NCBI RefSeq assembly: GCF_003047265.1
Contig: NZ_PZYY01000007.1
Location: 248,001-312,000, forward strand
DNA length: 64,000 bases
Origin: Nocardioides terrigena
GTDB lineage: Bacteria > Actinomycetota > Actinomycetes > Propionibacteriales > Nocardioidaceae
Reading direction: 5' to 3'
Numbering within the stretch: the first letter of the stretch is position 1; every line of letters starts with the position of its first letter. Below, piece by piece: positions 25,298 through 33,608 of this stretch. A program made the translations under genes and the position numbers. Under the pieces are notes generated by a model. The model worked only from the letters and a program-made list of their open reading frames with translations. It was not told the origin of the DNA and searched no databases.

Positions 25298-25588
25298 ATG
25301 GCTACTGACTACGACGCGCCACGCAAGACCGAAGAGGACCAGAGCGAAGAGAGCATCGAGGAGCTCAAGGCGCGGCGGCACGACAAGAACTCGGGCAAGG
25401 TCGACGAGGACGAGGCCGAGGCCGCCGAGTCCTTCGAGCTGCCCGGTGCCGACCTGTCGCACGAGGAGCTCGCCGTCGAGGTGATGCCCCGGCAGGAGGA
25501 CGAGTTCACCTGCATGAGCTGCTTCCTGGTCCACCACCGTTCGCAGCTCGCGGACGAGAAGAAGCTCATCTGCCGCGACTGCATCTGA
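25298..25588 (+). CDS. DUF4193 zinc-ribbon-like small protein
   Basis: 96 residues, very acidic in the first 75 and ending in a CMSC...CRDC pair of cysteines (about residues 75-94) that looks like a zinc knuckle. DUF4193 is a near-universal actinobacterial family of unknown function, found next to suhB and dut as here. The start at ATG 25298 is set by GAGAGGGAGC just upstream, rather than an earlier in-frame codon at 25283. A strong terminator follows. Confidence 0.9.
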   Translation: MATDYDAPRKTEEDQSEESIEELKARRHDKNSGKVDEDEAEAAESFELPGADLSHEELAVEVMPRQEDEFTCMSCFLVHHRSQLADEKKLICRDCI

Positions 25589-25641
25589 GTCGACTCCGCC
25601 GGGGACGACCGTCCCCGCGACCGGCAGCACCGCACACGTCG

Positions 25642-25673
25642 AAGGCCGCGGACCCCGAGGGGGCCGCGGCCTT
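25642..25673 (+). terminator. Hairpin terminator after DUF4193 gene
   Basis: AAGGCCGCGG and CCGCGGCCTT form a perfect 10-base stem around a 12-base loop, followed by TCG. A smaller GGGGAC/GTCCCC hairpin lies at 25601-25616. Together they close the DUF4193 transcript and face the convergent DUF4235 gene. Confidence 0.8.
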
Positions 25674-25705
25674 TCGTGCGCCTGCCCTCTCGGGCGGCCG
25701 GTGGG

Positions 25706-26038
25706 TCAGCTGGTGGGGGTGGGCGCCTTGTCGGCGTCCTGGTCGTCCTTCTGCAGCCCGGGCGGCAGGTGGCCGGTGGACCTCGTGTAGTAGTTGGCCG
25801 CCCTGCGGGTGGCCAGCATCCGGGCGATGGCGATGAGCGTGCCGCTCACGGCGGCCCACGCCACGGCCTCCCACACGTCGACGTCGGGGTCGGCCGGGTT
25901 GGCCGGCGGGTTCTTGCCGGTCGCCGCGCGCCAGGTCGTGTTGAGGCCCTTCTTCGCGACGGCGGCGGCGCCGAGCGCCGCGGCGAGGGAGAAGACCGAC
26001 CAGACCTTGCTGCTGTTGTTGCTGCTGCTGGATGCCAT
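25706..26038 (-). CDS. DUF4235 membrane protein
   Basis: 110 residues. A helix at about 12-28 (VWSVFSLAAALGAAAVAKKG), the conserved TTWRAATGKNPPANPADPD loop, and a second helix at about 52-70 define DUF4235. The tail is charged. The family is actinobacterial and uncharacterised. Seven consecutive bases of TAGGGT-type promoter stand before the ATG (TAGGGT with a six-base gap), suggesting a leaderless transcript. It is followed by no gene on this strand. Confidence 0.88.
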   Translation of the reverse strand: MASSSSNNSSKVWSVFSLAAALGAAAVAKKGLNTTWRAATGKNPPANPADPDVDVWEAVAWAAVSGTLIAIARMLATRRAANYYTRSTGHLPPGLQKDDQDADKAPTPTS

Positions 26039-26044
26039 ACAGGC

Positions 26045-26050
26045 ACCCTA
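26045..26050 (-). promoter_or_regulatory. -10 box (TAGGGT) of the DUF4235 gene
   Basis: Minus-strand TAGGGT, six bases before the ATG at 26038, lying in or next to the end of the DUF3093 gene. Confidence 0.5.
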
Positions 26051-26497
26051 CCCAGCGGACCGGGTCCCCATGAGCGCCGCCGCCAGGCGGTCCGGGCGGC
26101 GCGTGCTGACGAGCCAGTACGGCGCGGGGTCGGCCGGGTCGGTGATCTCCACGCGCACCCCGCGCTTGAGGTAGGGGCGCAGCAGCAGGTAGGCGCGCGC
26201 GTCGGCGTCCTGCCCGGCCACCCGTCGCATCTCCTCGGCGTCGAGCGGGGTCACCTCGCCGACGTGCTCGAGCCCGATGCGGGCCTTGCCGGCCTGCAGG
26301 CGGCCGTCGGCGACGACGACCCGGGCCGCGCCGTACGACACGAACGCGACCACCAGTCCGGCCATCGCGAGCCCGGTGACCGTCCACGCCACGACGGGCG
26401 GGGTCGCCACCACCACGGCCAGCCACAGCGTGGCCACCAGCATGGTCCCCTGCACCCACCAGCGCAGCGGGACGCCCAGTCGTTCCGCGTACTCCAC
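26048..26497 (-). CDS. DUF3093 membrane protein
   Basis: 149 residues. Two hydrophobic helices (about 14-34 and 38-56) are followed by a cytoplasmic domain with the motif LGLEHVGEV-like IGLEHVGEVTPLDAEE and ending PYWLVSTRRPDRLAAAL, the DUF3093 signature. It has some likeness to PH-like membrane domains. Function unknown; the gene is divergent from dut in many actinobacteria. Start at GTG 26497 with a TAGGCT box seven bases upstream. Confidence 0.88.
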   Translation of the reverse strand: MEYAERLGVPLRWWVQGTMLVATLWLAVVVATPPVVAWTVTGLAMAGLVVAFVSYGAARVVVADGRLQAGKARIGLEHVGEVTPLDAEEMRRVAGQDADARAYLLLRPYLKRGVRVEITDPADPAPYWLVSTRRPDRLAAALMGTRSAG

Positions 26498-26504
26498 GCC
26501 GCAG

Positions 26505-26510
26505 AGCCTA
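26505..26510 (-). promoter_or_regulatory. -10 box (TAGGCT) of the DUF3093 gene
   Basis: Minus-strand TAGGCT, seven bases before the GTG at 26497, in the 44-base divergent region shared with dut. Confidence 0.55.
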
Positions 26511-26527
26511 GGCGGCACCCCTGCGGG

Positions 26528-26533
26528 TAGATT
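26528..26533 (+). promoter_or_regulatory. -10 box (TAGATT) of dut
   Basis: TAGATT ends eight bases before the GTG at 26542, with no ribosome site. Divergent from the DUF3093 promoter. Confidence 0.55.
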
Positions 26534-26541
26534 CACCGCCC

Positions 26542-27036
26542 GTGCCCGACGAGCTCCCCACGACCGATCTGCCCGCCGATCTCCCCGCCGACCTCGACGT
26601 CGCGATCGTGCGTCTCGACCCGGACCTGCCGCTGCCGTCGTACGCCCACCCCGGTGACGCCGGTGCCGACCTGCGCACCACCGTCGACGTGACGCTGGCA
26701 CCGGGGGAGCGTGCCCTGGTGCCCACCGGCATCGGCATCGCGCTGCCGGACGGGTACGTCGCGCTGGTGCACCCGCGCTCGGGGCTCGCGGCCCGCCACG
26801 GCCTCTCGATCGTCAACAGCCCCGGGACGGTCGACGCGGGCTACCGCGGCGAGGTCAAGGTCATGCTGATCAACCACGACCCGGTCGAGGCGGTGGAGCT
26901 GCGGCGCGGCGACCGGATCGCCCAGCTGGTGATCCAGCGCTTCGAACGCGCCCGGTTCGTCGAGGTCGGGCAACTCCCCGACTCCGTACGGGGCGAGGGG
27001 GGCTACGGTTCTACAGGGGGCTTCGGTCGTCCCTGA
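26542..27036 (+). CDS. dut: dUTP diphosphatase
   Basis: 164 residues. Converts dUTP to dUMP and pyrophosphate, keeping uracil out of DNA. The five trimeric dUTPase motifs are present: [21 protein letters not shown] (catalytic Ser region), [13 protein letters not shown] (catalytic Asp), RGDRIAQLV and the C-terminal GSTGGFG lid. The first 17 residues form an extra acidic lead. It heads the conserved actinobacterial order dut, DUF3710, OB-fold, DUF3159, but a 76-base gap before DUF3710 contains a separate ribosome site. Confidence 0.96.
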   Translation: MPDELPTTDLPADLPADLDVAIVRLDPDLPLPSYAHPGDAGADLRTTVDVTLAPGERALVPTGIGIALPDGYVALVHPRSGLAARHGLSIVNSPGTVDAGYRGEVKVMLINHDPVEAVELRRGDRIAQLVIQRFERARFVEVGQLPDSVRGEGGYGSTGGFGRP

Positions 27037-27112
27037 CCGCTCGCCCCCGGTCCCCACGGACCGCGAAGGATGCCCACGGCCCAACAGGGTCGTCACGAAG
27101 GAGTGATTGCAC

Positions 27113-27775
27113 GTGAAGTTCCGCCGCAAGGCCGAGCCCACGCAGGCGCCGGACGAGTCCGCCCCGTCCGCCGCCGGTGAGACCACCGCCGCGACCGGGG
27201 ACGAGACCGCAGCCCCTGTCGCACCGACCGGCTCCGGGCCGTTCGACGAGTCCGAGGTCGCCGGCGACGGCGTCGAGCGGGTCGACCTCGGGTCCCTGCT
27301 GGTCGCCCCCACGCCGGGCCGCGAGCTGCGCCTGCAGGTCGACGAGCCGACCGGCACCGTGCAGGCGGTGATGCTCGCTGGACCCGACGGGGCCCTGGAG
27401 TTCCAGGCGTTCGCGGCACCGCGCAACGGCGACCTCTGGTCGACCGTGCGCCCCCAGATCGCCGCCGACATCGCCCGGCGCGGCGGCACCACCACCGAGC
27501 GCGAGGGCCGCTTCGGCACCGAGCTGCTGTGCCAGGTGCCCGTCCAGCGCCCCGACGGCACCCCGGCGACCCAGCCGTCGCGGATCATCGGCGTCAACGG
27601 CGACCGCTGGATGCTCCGCGCCTCGCTGCTCGGTCGGCCCGCGCTCGAGCCCGAGGGGGCCGAGGAGTGGGAGGACGCGCTCGCGCAGGTCGTCGTACGC
27701 CGCGGCACCACCGCCATGCCCGTCGGCGAGCCGCTGCCGGTCGTGCTGCCCGAGCAGGCGCGACGGGTCAACTGA
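27113..27775 (+). CDS. DUF3710 protein
   Basis: 220 residues. Residues 1-50 are low-complexity and acidic; the DUF3710 domain follows, opening ERVDLGSLLVAPTPG and including the LCQVP and GVNGDRWMLRA segments. This is an uncharacterised actinobacterial family linked to dut. I chose GTG 27113 because GAAGGAG lies 9 bases upstream; an in-frame TTG at 27107 is too close to that site. The next gene begins 5 bases after the stop. Confidence 0.92.
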   Translation: MKFRRKAEPTQAPDESAPSAAGETTAATGDETAAPVAPTGSGPFDESEVAGDGVERVDLGSLLVAPTPGRELRLQVDEPTGTVQAVMLAGPDGALEFQAFAAPRNGDLWSTVRPQIAADIARRGGTTTEREGRFGTELLCQVPVQRPDGTPATQPSRIIGVNGDRWMLRASLLGRPALEPEGAEEWEDALAQVVVRRGTTAMPVGEPLPVVLPEQARRVN

Positions 27776-27780
27776 TCACC

Positions 27781-28167
27781 ATGCCCGACACCGCCGGCCC
27801 GTCCCCGCACCGCAGCCGACTGCGGCGCAGCCTCTCGCGCTGGGCCGACTCGGAGGACCAGCACGCCCGGGACCTCCGCAAGACGCACGCCACCGTCGCC
27901 GGCGAGACCTGCATCGCCGACGCCCCCGACCGTGAGCACGTGCGGCTGCGGGGCACCGTCAAGACCGTGACGCTGCGACCGCGCGGCGGTGTCCCGGCGC
28001 TGGAGGCCGAGCTCGACGACGGCACCGGTGTGGTCCTGATCGTGTGGCTGGGCCGCCGCCGGATCGCCGGGGTGGGGCCGGGTCGCGCGATGTACGTCGA
28101 GGGCCGCATCGGCACGGCCACCGGCCACCGGATCGTGTTCAACCCGCGCTACGAGCTGATCCCGTGA
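27781..28167 (+). CDS. OB-fold nucleic acid-binding domain protein
   Basis: 128 residues. The C-terminal 80 residues are an OB fold (VRLRGTVKTVTLRP...DDGTGVVLIVWLGRR...MYVEGRIG), similar to the anticodon-binding/RecG-wedge type. The N-terminus is basic and helical. Gene order dut, DUF3710, this gene, DUF3159 is the same as in mycobacteria. Role unknown, probably nucleic-acid binding. Its stop overlaps the next GTG start. Confidence 0.88.
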   Translation: MPDTAGPSPHRSRLRRSLSRWADSEDQHARDLRKTHATVAGETCIADAPDREHVRLRGTVKTVTLRPRGGVPALEAELDDGTGVVLIVWLGRRRIAGVGPGRAMYVEGRIGTATGHRIVFNPRYELIP

Positions 28168-28895
28168 GCGAGCCGTCCGCGTCGTCCCCGTCCGCACCGT
28201 CCCACGTGGCCTCCGTCGCGACGGTCGAGGAGGTCGTGCGCCGGCAGCTCTCGCAGGCCCTCGGCGGACGCCGGGGCATGGTCGAGGCGGCCGTCCCGAC
28301 CCTCGTCTTCACGGTGCTGTGGCTCACCACGAGCGAGCTGGAGCTGGCGCTGGCCGTCAGCGTGGGTGCGGCGCTGGTGCTGCTCGTCGTGCGCCTCGTG
28401 CAGCGCTCCAGCGTCCAGTTCGTCGTCAACGCGCTGGTCGGCATCGGCATCGGCTGGTTCTTCGTGCAGCGGTCGGCGGCGTCCGGCGGCAGCGCCGACG
28501 ACCAGGCGCTGGCCTACTTCCTGCCCGGGATCCTCTACAACTCCGGCTACACCGTGGTGCTGGTCTTCACCATCGTGATCGGCTGGCCGCTCGTCGGCTT
28601 CATGGTCGGCAGCGTGACCGGCGACGCGACCGCCTGGCACCGCGACAAGCAGGTCGTCCGGCTCTGCTCGCTGCTCACCTGGATGCTGGTCCTGCCCTGC
28701 GTGGTGCGGGTCGCCCTTCAGGCGCCGGTCTGGCTGGCCGGGACCTCGGGATCGATGGACGCCGACACGGCCGTCGCCGCCCTGGGGATCATGAAGATCG
28801 CCCTCGGCTGGCCGCTGCAGCTCGCCGCCCTCGGCGGCATGGTGTGGCTGCTCGCCCGCAACCACACCCCCATGGAGTCCGCTCCGGCCGAGTGA
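28164..28895 (+). CDS. DUF3159 membrane protein
   Basis: 243 residues with about six hydrophobic helices from residue 45 onward. The motif FLPGILYNSGYTVVLVFTIVIGWPLVGFMVG and the following WHRDKQVVRLCSLLTWM are characteristic of DUF3159. Members are actinobacterial intracellular-septation-like membrane proteins of unknown function. GTG start overlaps the OB-fold stop, so it is coupled. The gene converges on the trkA pair. Confidence 0.9.
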   Translation: MSEPSASSPSAPSHVASVATVEEVVRRQLSQALGGRRGMVEAAVPTLVFTVLWLTTSELELALAVSVGAALVLLVVRLVQRSSVQFVVNALVGIGIGWFFVQRSAASGGSADDQALAYFLPGILYNSGYTVVLVFTIVIGWPLVGFMVGSVTGDATAWHRDKQVVRLCSLLTWMLVLPCVVRVALQAPVWLAGTSGSMDADTAVAALGIMKIALGWPLQLAALGGMVWLLARNHTPMESAPAE

Positions 28896-28928
28896 CGCTC
28901 TGGCGGCCGGAGCGAGGGCTTCGTACGC

Positions 28929-29600
28929 TCAGCCGCCGTGGTTGTGCGGCGAGAGGAGTCGCTCGAGCCCCTCCTCGACGTCTGCCGGGACGACGAAGAG
29001 CAGCTCGTCACCCGCCTCGAGGGGCTGCTCCGCCGACGGGGTGTAGACCTGCCCGTCGCGCAGGATGGTGACCAGCGCGCAGTTGTCGGGGAACGGCACC
29101 AGTCCGCTCGGGGTGCCGACGTACGGCGACTCCGGCGGCAGCGTCATCTCGACCAGGTTGGCGTTGCCCTGGCGGAAGGTGAACAGCCGCACCAGGTCGC
29201 CGACCGTCACGGCCTCCTCGACCAGGGCGGACATGATCCGCGGCGTCGACACGTTGACGTCGACGCCCCAGGCCTCGGTGAAGAGCCACTCGTTGTTGGG
29301 GTGGTTGACCCGACCCACGGTGCGCGGCACGCCGAACTCCGTCTTGGCGAGCAGCGACGTCACGAGGTTGGCCTTGTCGTCACCGGTGGCGGCGATGACC
29401 ACGTCGCACTTGTCGAGCTGGGCCTCCTCGAGCGAGGACATCTCGCAGGAGTCCGCGAGCAGCCACTCGGCGTTGGGCACCCGCTCGGGCCGGATGGCCG
29501 AGGGGGACTTGTCGATGAGCAGGACCTGGTGGCCGTTGTCGATCAGCTCGCGCGCGATCGATCGGCCGACGGCACCGGCCCCGGCGATGGCGACCCTCAT
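28929..29600 (-). CDS. ceoC: TrkA-type K+ uptake regulatory protein, second of a pair (CeoC-like)
   Basis: 223 residues with an RCK_N Rossmann domain (GAGAVGRSIARELIDNGHQVLLID, about 6-30) and an RCK_C domain (about 140-220). RCK proteins bind NAD(H) or nucleotides and gate a K+ channel or transporter in the membrane. It begins 1 base after the previous gene's stop. Order and orientation, divergent from an APC permease, match ceoB-ceoC of mycobacteria. No TrkH/KtrB pore gene is in the window. Confidence 0.88.
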   Translation of the reverse strand: MRVAIAGAGAVGRSIARELIDNGHQVLLIDKSPSAIRPERVPNAEWLLADSCEMSSLEEAQLDKCDVVIAATGDDKANLVTSLLAKTEFGVPRTVGRVNHPNNEWLFTEAWGVDVNVSTPRIMSALVEEAVTVGDLVRLFTFRQGNANLVEMTLPPESPYVGTPSGLVPFPDNCALVTILRDGQVYTPSAEQPLEAGDELLFVVPADVEEGLERLLSPHNHGG

Positions 29601-29601
29601 G

Positions 29602-30264
29602 TCAGCCCTCCTCCGGTCCGTGGTCGAGCACGGAGTAGGCGTGCGCGGCGCCTTCCTCGCGGATGACGAGGTGCAGCATGTCGCCCTCCTGGATGACGGT
29701 GTCGCGGGTGGGCAGCATGCCCTCGCCCAGGCGGTCGATCCACGCGATGCGGCTGCGGGACTGCTCCTGGAAGTGGATGGTGCGCTGGCCGACCCAGTGC
29801 TCGGGGACGCGGATGTGGTCCACGCGGATGGTGCCCGACGGGTCACGGAAGTCCGGCTCGGCGCCCGCAGGCAGGATCCGGCGCAGCACCTGGTCGGCCG
29901 TCCACTTGACCGTGGCGACCGTGGTGATGCCGAGGCGCTGGTAGACCTCGGCGCGACCCGGGTCGTAGATGCGGGCGACGACCTGCTGGATCCCGAAGGT
30001 CTCGCGGGCGACACGCGCGGCGATGATGTTGGAGTTGTCGCCGCTCGAGACCGCCGCGAAGGCGTCGGCGCGACGGATGCCGGCCTTCTCCAGGACCTCC
30101 TGGTCGAAGCCGTAGCCGGTGACCTTGTCGCCGTTGAAGGTCGGCCCCAGGCGTCGGAACGCGTCGGGGTCGCTGTCGATGATTGCGACCGTGTGGTTGC
30201 GGTCCTCGAGGCTGCGGGCCAGCGTGGAGCCGACCCGGCCACATCCCATGATGACGACGTGCAC
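29602..30264 (-). CDS. ceoB: TrkA-type K+ uptake regulatory protein, first of a pair (CeoB-like)
   Basis: 220 residues, RCK_N domain with GCGRVGSTLARSLEDRNHTVAIID (about 6-30) and an RCK_C domain (about 135-215). It is the upstream partner of the gene at 28929 and the two probably form a hetero-octameric gating ring. GTG start at 30264 with TACGGT six bases upstream. Divergent from the APC permease, which is itself a candidate K+ transporter partner. Confidence 0.88.
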   Translation of the reverse strand: MHVVIMGCGRVGSTLARSLEDRNHTVAIIDSDPDAFRRLGPTFNGDKVTGYGFDQEVLEKAGIRRADAFAAVSSGDNSNIIAARVARETFGIQQVVARIYDPGRAEVYQRLGITTVATVKWTADQVLRRILPAGAEPDFRDPSGTIRVDHIRVPEHWVGQRTIHFQEQSRSRIAWIDRLGEGMLPTRDTVIQEGDMLHLVIREEGAAHAYSVLDHGPEEG

Positions 30265-30270
30265 GGACGC

Positions 30271-30276
30271 ACCGTA
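30271..30276 (-). promoter_or_regulatory. -10 box (TACGGT) of the trkA-type pair
   Basis: Minus-strand TACGGT, six bases before the GTG at 30264. Leaderless layout. Confidence 0.5.
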
Positions 30277-30318
30277 TCCCAGTCGGGCGGCGATCCCGGC
30301 GGCTCGCCCCAGGGTGGC

Positions 30319-30324
30319 TAGGCT
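30319..30324 (+). promoter_or_regulatory. -10 box (TAGGCT) of the APC permease
   Basis: TAGGCT ends eight bases before the GTG at 30333 and decides that start over GTG 30348. Confidence 0.5.
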
Positions 30325-30332
30325 GTCCGCTC

Positions 30333-32375
30333 GTGGGTGTCGGAGATGTGTCGAAACGGATCCTGCTCGGGCGCAAGCTCCGCAGCAGCCAGCTGGGGGA
30401 GACCCTGCTGCCCAAGCGCATCGCGCTGCCGGTCTTCGCCTCCGACGCCCTCTCCTCGGTGGCCTACGCGCCCGACGAGATCTTCATCATGCTCGCGGTC
30501 GCCGGCGCCTCGGCGTACGCCTGGTCCTGGAAGATCGGCCTCGCCGTCGCGGTGGTGATGCTCACCGTCGTGGCGTCCTACCGCCAGACCGTGCACGCCT
30601 ACCCGTCCGGCGGCGGGGACTACGAGGTGGCCACGGTCAACCTCGGTCGCACGGCCGGCATCACCGTCGGCAGCGCGCTGCTCGTGGACTACGTCCTCAC
30701 CGTCGCGGTGTCGATCTCGTCGGCCTCGCAGTACGCCGCCGGGGCGATCCCGGCGTTGATCGGGCACGAGGCGACGGCTGCGTGCGTGGCCGTGGCCCTC
30801 CTCGCCGCGCTCAACCTGCGCGGGGTGCGCGAGTCCGGGACGCTCTTCGCCGTCCCGACCTACCTGTTCATGGTCGCCATCCTCGGCATGTGCGCCTACG
30901 GCCTGATGCGGTTGCTCGCCGGGGACCTCCCCGACGCCGAGAGCGCCCAGCTGCAGATCCAGCCCCAGGAGGGCTGGGAGGGGCCGCTGAACCAGGTGGC
31001 CCTCTTCTTCCTGCTGGCACGCGCGTTCTCCTCGGGTTGTGCCGCCCTGACGGGCGTCGAGGCCATCTCCAACGGCGTGCCGGCGTTCCGGCGGCCCAAG
31101 AGCCGCAACGCCGCCACGACGCTGCTGCTGCTCGCCCTCATCGCCATCAGCATGATGATGAGCGTCATCGTGCTCGCCAACCAGATGAGCATCCGGTACG
31201 TCGACCCGCACGACATCGACCGGCTGCAGACCGCCGCGGGGGACGCCCTGCCCGAGGGCTACGAGCAGCACCCGGTGATCTCCCAGATCGCGGCGGGCGT
31301 CTTCGACCACTTCCCGCCCGGCTTCTACTTCGTGGTGACCGTGACCGGCGTGATCCTGGTGCTGGCCGCCAACACGGCGTTCAACGGCTTCCCGGTGCTC
31401 GGGTCGATCCTGGCGCAGGACGGGCTCGCTCCGCGCTCGCTCGGCTCGCGCGGAGACCGGCTCGCCTACAGCAACGGCATCGTGTTCCTCGCCGTCATGT
31501 CGATGCTGCTCATCTGGGCCTTCGACGCGGAGACCACCAAGCTGATCCAGCTCTACATCGTCGGCGTCTTCGTGTCCTTCAACCTCAGCCAGCTCGGCAT
31601 GATCCGCCACTGGACCCGGCACCTGAAGACCGAGCGGGACCCGGCCGTGCGGCGCCGGATGATGCGCTCGCGCGCCATCAACACCTTCGGCCTCGGCCTC
31701 ACCGCGGTGGTGTTGGTGATCGTGCTGATCACCAAGTTCCTCGCCGGTGCGTGGATCACGATCATCGCGATGGGCTTCTTCTTCCTCGTGATGCAGGGCA
31801 TCGCCAAGCACTACGACCGGGTCGAGCTCGAGCTCGCGGCGGACGAGCAGGACAAGGTGATGCCGACCCGCGTGCACGCGATCGTGCTGACCTCCAAGCT
31901 GCACAAGCCCACGCTGCGGGCGCTGGCCTTCGCCAAGGCGACCCGGCCCAACGCACTCGAGGCGATCTACGTGTCGATCGACCCGGTGGCCACGGCCAAG
32001 CTGATGGAGGAGTGGGACGAGCGGCACATCGACATCCCCCTCAAGGTCCTGCACTCGCCGTACCGCGAGGTGACGCGCCCGATCGTCCAGTACGCCCAGG
32101 AGATCAGAAAGTCCAACCCCCGCGGGGTGGTCGCCGTCTACATCCCGGAATACGTCGTCGGGCGCTGGTGGGAGCAGCTGTTGCACAACCAGACCGCGCT
32201 GCGCCTCAAGGGCCGGCTGCTGTTCGCGCCCGGGGTCATGGTCATCTCGGTGCCCTACCAGCTGCGGTCGTCCCGCATCGCCCTCGAGCGCGAGGAGGCC
32301 CTGGAGGGCCGCGTGCACGCCGGGGACCTGCGCCGCGGACGCGTCGACTCCAAGCGCAACCCCAACGAGCGATGA
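30333..32375 (+). CDS. APC superfamily permease
   Basis: 680 residues. About 12 membrane helices fill residues 35-480, with the early LPVFASDALSSVAYAPDE segment, typical of the APC/KUP-like proteins next to trkA-type genes in actinobacteria. The C-terminal 200 residues are a cytoplasmic domain (VHAIVLTSKLHKPTLRAL...) with a UspA-like alternation of strands. Such genes adjoin the ceoBC pair in mycobacteria, so a role in K+ or amino-acid transport gated by those proteins is plausible but unproved. The methyltransferase starts in its stop codon (ATGA). Confidence 0.88.
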   Translation: MGVGDVSKRILLGRKLRSSQLGETLLPKRIALPVFASDALSSVAYAPDEIFIMLAVAGASAYAWSWKIGLAVAVVMLTVVASYRQTVHAYPSGGGDYEVATVNLGRTAGITVGSALLVDYVLTVAVSISSASQYAAGAIPALIGHEATAACVAVALLAALNLRGVRESGTLFAVPTYLFMVAILGMCAYGLMRLLAGDLPDAESAQLQIQPQEGWEGPLNQVALFFLLARAFSSGCAALTGVEAISNGVPAFRRPKSRNAATTLLLLALIAISMMMSVIVLANQMSIRYVDPHDIDRLQTAAGDALPEGYEQHPVISQIAAGVFDHFPPGFYFVVTVTGVILVLAANTAFNGFPVLGSILAQDGLAPRSLGSRGDRLAYSNGIVFLAVMSMLLIWAFDAETTKLIQLYIVGVFVSFNLSQLGMIRHWTRHLKTERDPAVRRRMMRSRAINTFGLGLTAVVLVIVLITKFLAGAWITIIAMGFFFLVMQGIAKHYDRVELELAADEQDKVMPTRVHAIVLTSKLHKPTLRALAFAKATRPNALEAIYVSIDPVATAKLMEEWDERHIDIPLKVLHSPYREVTRPIVQYAQEIRKSNPRGVVAVYIPEYVVGRWWEQLLHNQTALRLKGRLLFAPGVMVISVPYQLRSSRIALEREEALEGRVHAGDLRRGRVDSKRNPNER

Positions 32376-33532
32376 GCCGGTCCACCAGGCCGCGTCGGGC
32401 GCGCGGGCGCTCTCGCGTCGGGGAGCGTTTCGAGGCCGAGGTCGGCCCGGTGGCCCACGGCGGGCACTGCATCGTCCGGTTGCCCGAGCCCGAGTCCCGG
32501 GTGGTCTTCACCCGGCACGCGGTGCCGGGGGAGCGGGTGGTCGTCGAGATCACCGAGGGCACCGACGGCGACCGCTTCTGGCGCGGTGACGCCATCGAGG
32601 TGCTGTCCGCGTCGCCGGACCGGGTGGAGGCGCCGTGCCCGGTGGCCGGCCCCGGCCTCTGCGGCGGCTGCGACTTCCAGCACGTCGCGGTGCCGGCGCA
32701 GCGCGACCTCAAGGCCGCGGTGGTGCGCGAGCAGCTGGTCCGGCTCGGACGCCTGCCGGCCGACGACCCGCTGGTCGCGGGCCTCGTCGTCGAGGCGGTC
32801 CCCGGTGACGAGCACGGCCTGCGCTGGCGCACCCGCATGCAGTGGGCGCGCACCGAGGACGGCCGCCGGGGCCTGCGGGCGCACCGCTCGCGCCGCGTCG
32901 TACCCGTTGACGACTGCCTGATCGCCCACCCCGACGCCCGCACCCCCGAGCCCGGCCCGCCGATCACCGAGACCGTCGAGGGCCGTGACTTCTCGGTGGA
33001 GCCCGACGGGTTCTGGCAGGTGCACCCGGGCGCGCCGTCCGTCCTCGTCTCGACGGTGCTCGACGTCCTCGACCCGCAGCCGGGGGAGCGAGTGCTCGAC
33101 CTGTACGCCGGCGTGGGGCTCTTCGCCCGCTTCGTCGGGGAACGCACCGGCTCCCGGCTGGTCGCGGTCGAGGGCGACCGGGCCGCGTGCGTGCACGCCC
33201 GCACCAACCTGGCCGGCCACGAGGGCGCCGTCGTGGAGCACGGACCCGTCGACCGGGTGCTCGCGTCGTCGTACGACGAGCCCTTCGACCTCGTCGTCCT
33301 CGACCCGCCCCGCGAGGGCGCCAAGCGCGTCGTCGTGGAGCAGGTCGTCGACCGCGCGCCGCGCGCTGTGGCGTACGTCGCCTGTGACCCCGCCGCCCTC
33401 GCTCGCGACCTCGCGATCTTCGCTGAGCACGGCTACCGGCTCGAGCGGCTGCGTGCCTTCGACCTCTTCCCGATGACGCACCACGTCGAATGCGTGGCGC
33501 TACTGGAGAGAACAGGCTCTGACCTGCGGTGA
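32372..33532 (+). CDS. TRAM domain class I RNA methyltransferase (TrmA/RlmD family)
   Basis: 386 residues. An N-terminal TRAM domain (about 18-80), then a cysteine cluster CPVAGPGLCGGCDFQH (about 92-107) that fits the [4Fe-4S] ligands of RlmD/RumA, and a SAM-binding methyltransferase domain with VLDLYAGVGLFARF (about 247-260), LDPPREG and the catalytic cysteine in YVACDPAALARD. It methylates uracil C5 in rRNA or tRNA. The ATG overlaps the APC stop. Gene order matches Rv2689c beside Rv2690c in mycobacteria. Whether it acts on rRNA or tRNA cannot be told. Confidence 0.92.
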   Translation: MSRSTRPRRARGRSRVGERFEAEVGPVAHGGHCIVRLPEPESRVVFTRHAVPGERVVVEITEGTDGDRFWRGDAIEVLSASPDRVEAPCPVAGPGLCGGCDFQHVAVPAQRDLKAAVVREQLVRLGRLPADDPLVAGLVVEAVPGDEHGLRWRTRMQWARTEDGRRGLRAHRSRRVVPVDDCLIAHPDARTPEPGPPITETVEGRDFSVEPDGFWQVHPGAPSVLVSTVLDVLDPQPGERVLDLYAGVGLFARFVGERTGSRLVAVEGDRAACVHARTNLAGHEGAVVEHGPVDRVLASSYDEPFDLVVLDPPREGAKRVVVEQVVDRAPRAVAYVACDPAALARDLAIFAEHGYRLERLRAFDLFPMTHHVECVALLERTGSDLR

Positions 33533-33608
33533 CGCGACTCGCGATGACGCCGCCGGGCTCCGCCGACCCGCCTCGTGGCGCACCTGCTCACCAGCCACGT
33601 CGACCCAG

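Noticed and set aside
30119..32371. Upstream extension of the RNA methyltransferase frame over the APC permease
   Set aside because: The permease has a full membrane-helix pattern in its own frame, and the ATG at 32372 gives the normal TRAM start.
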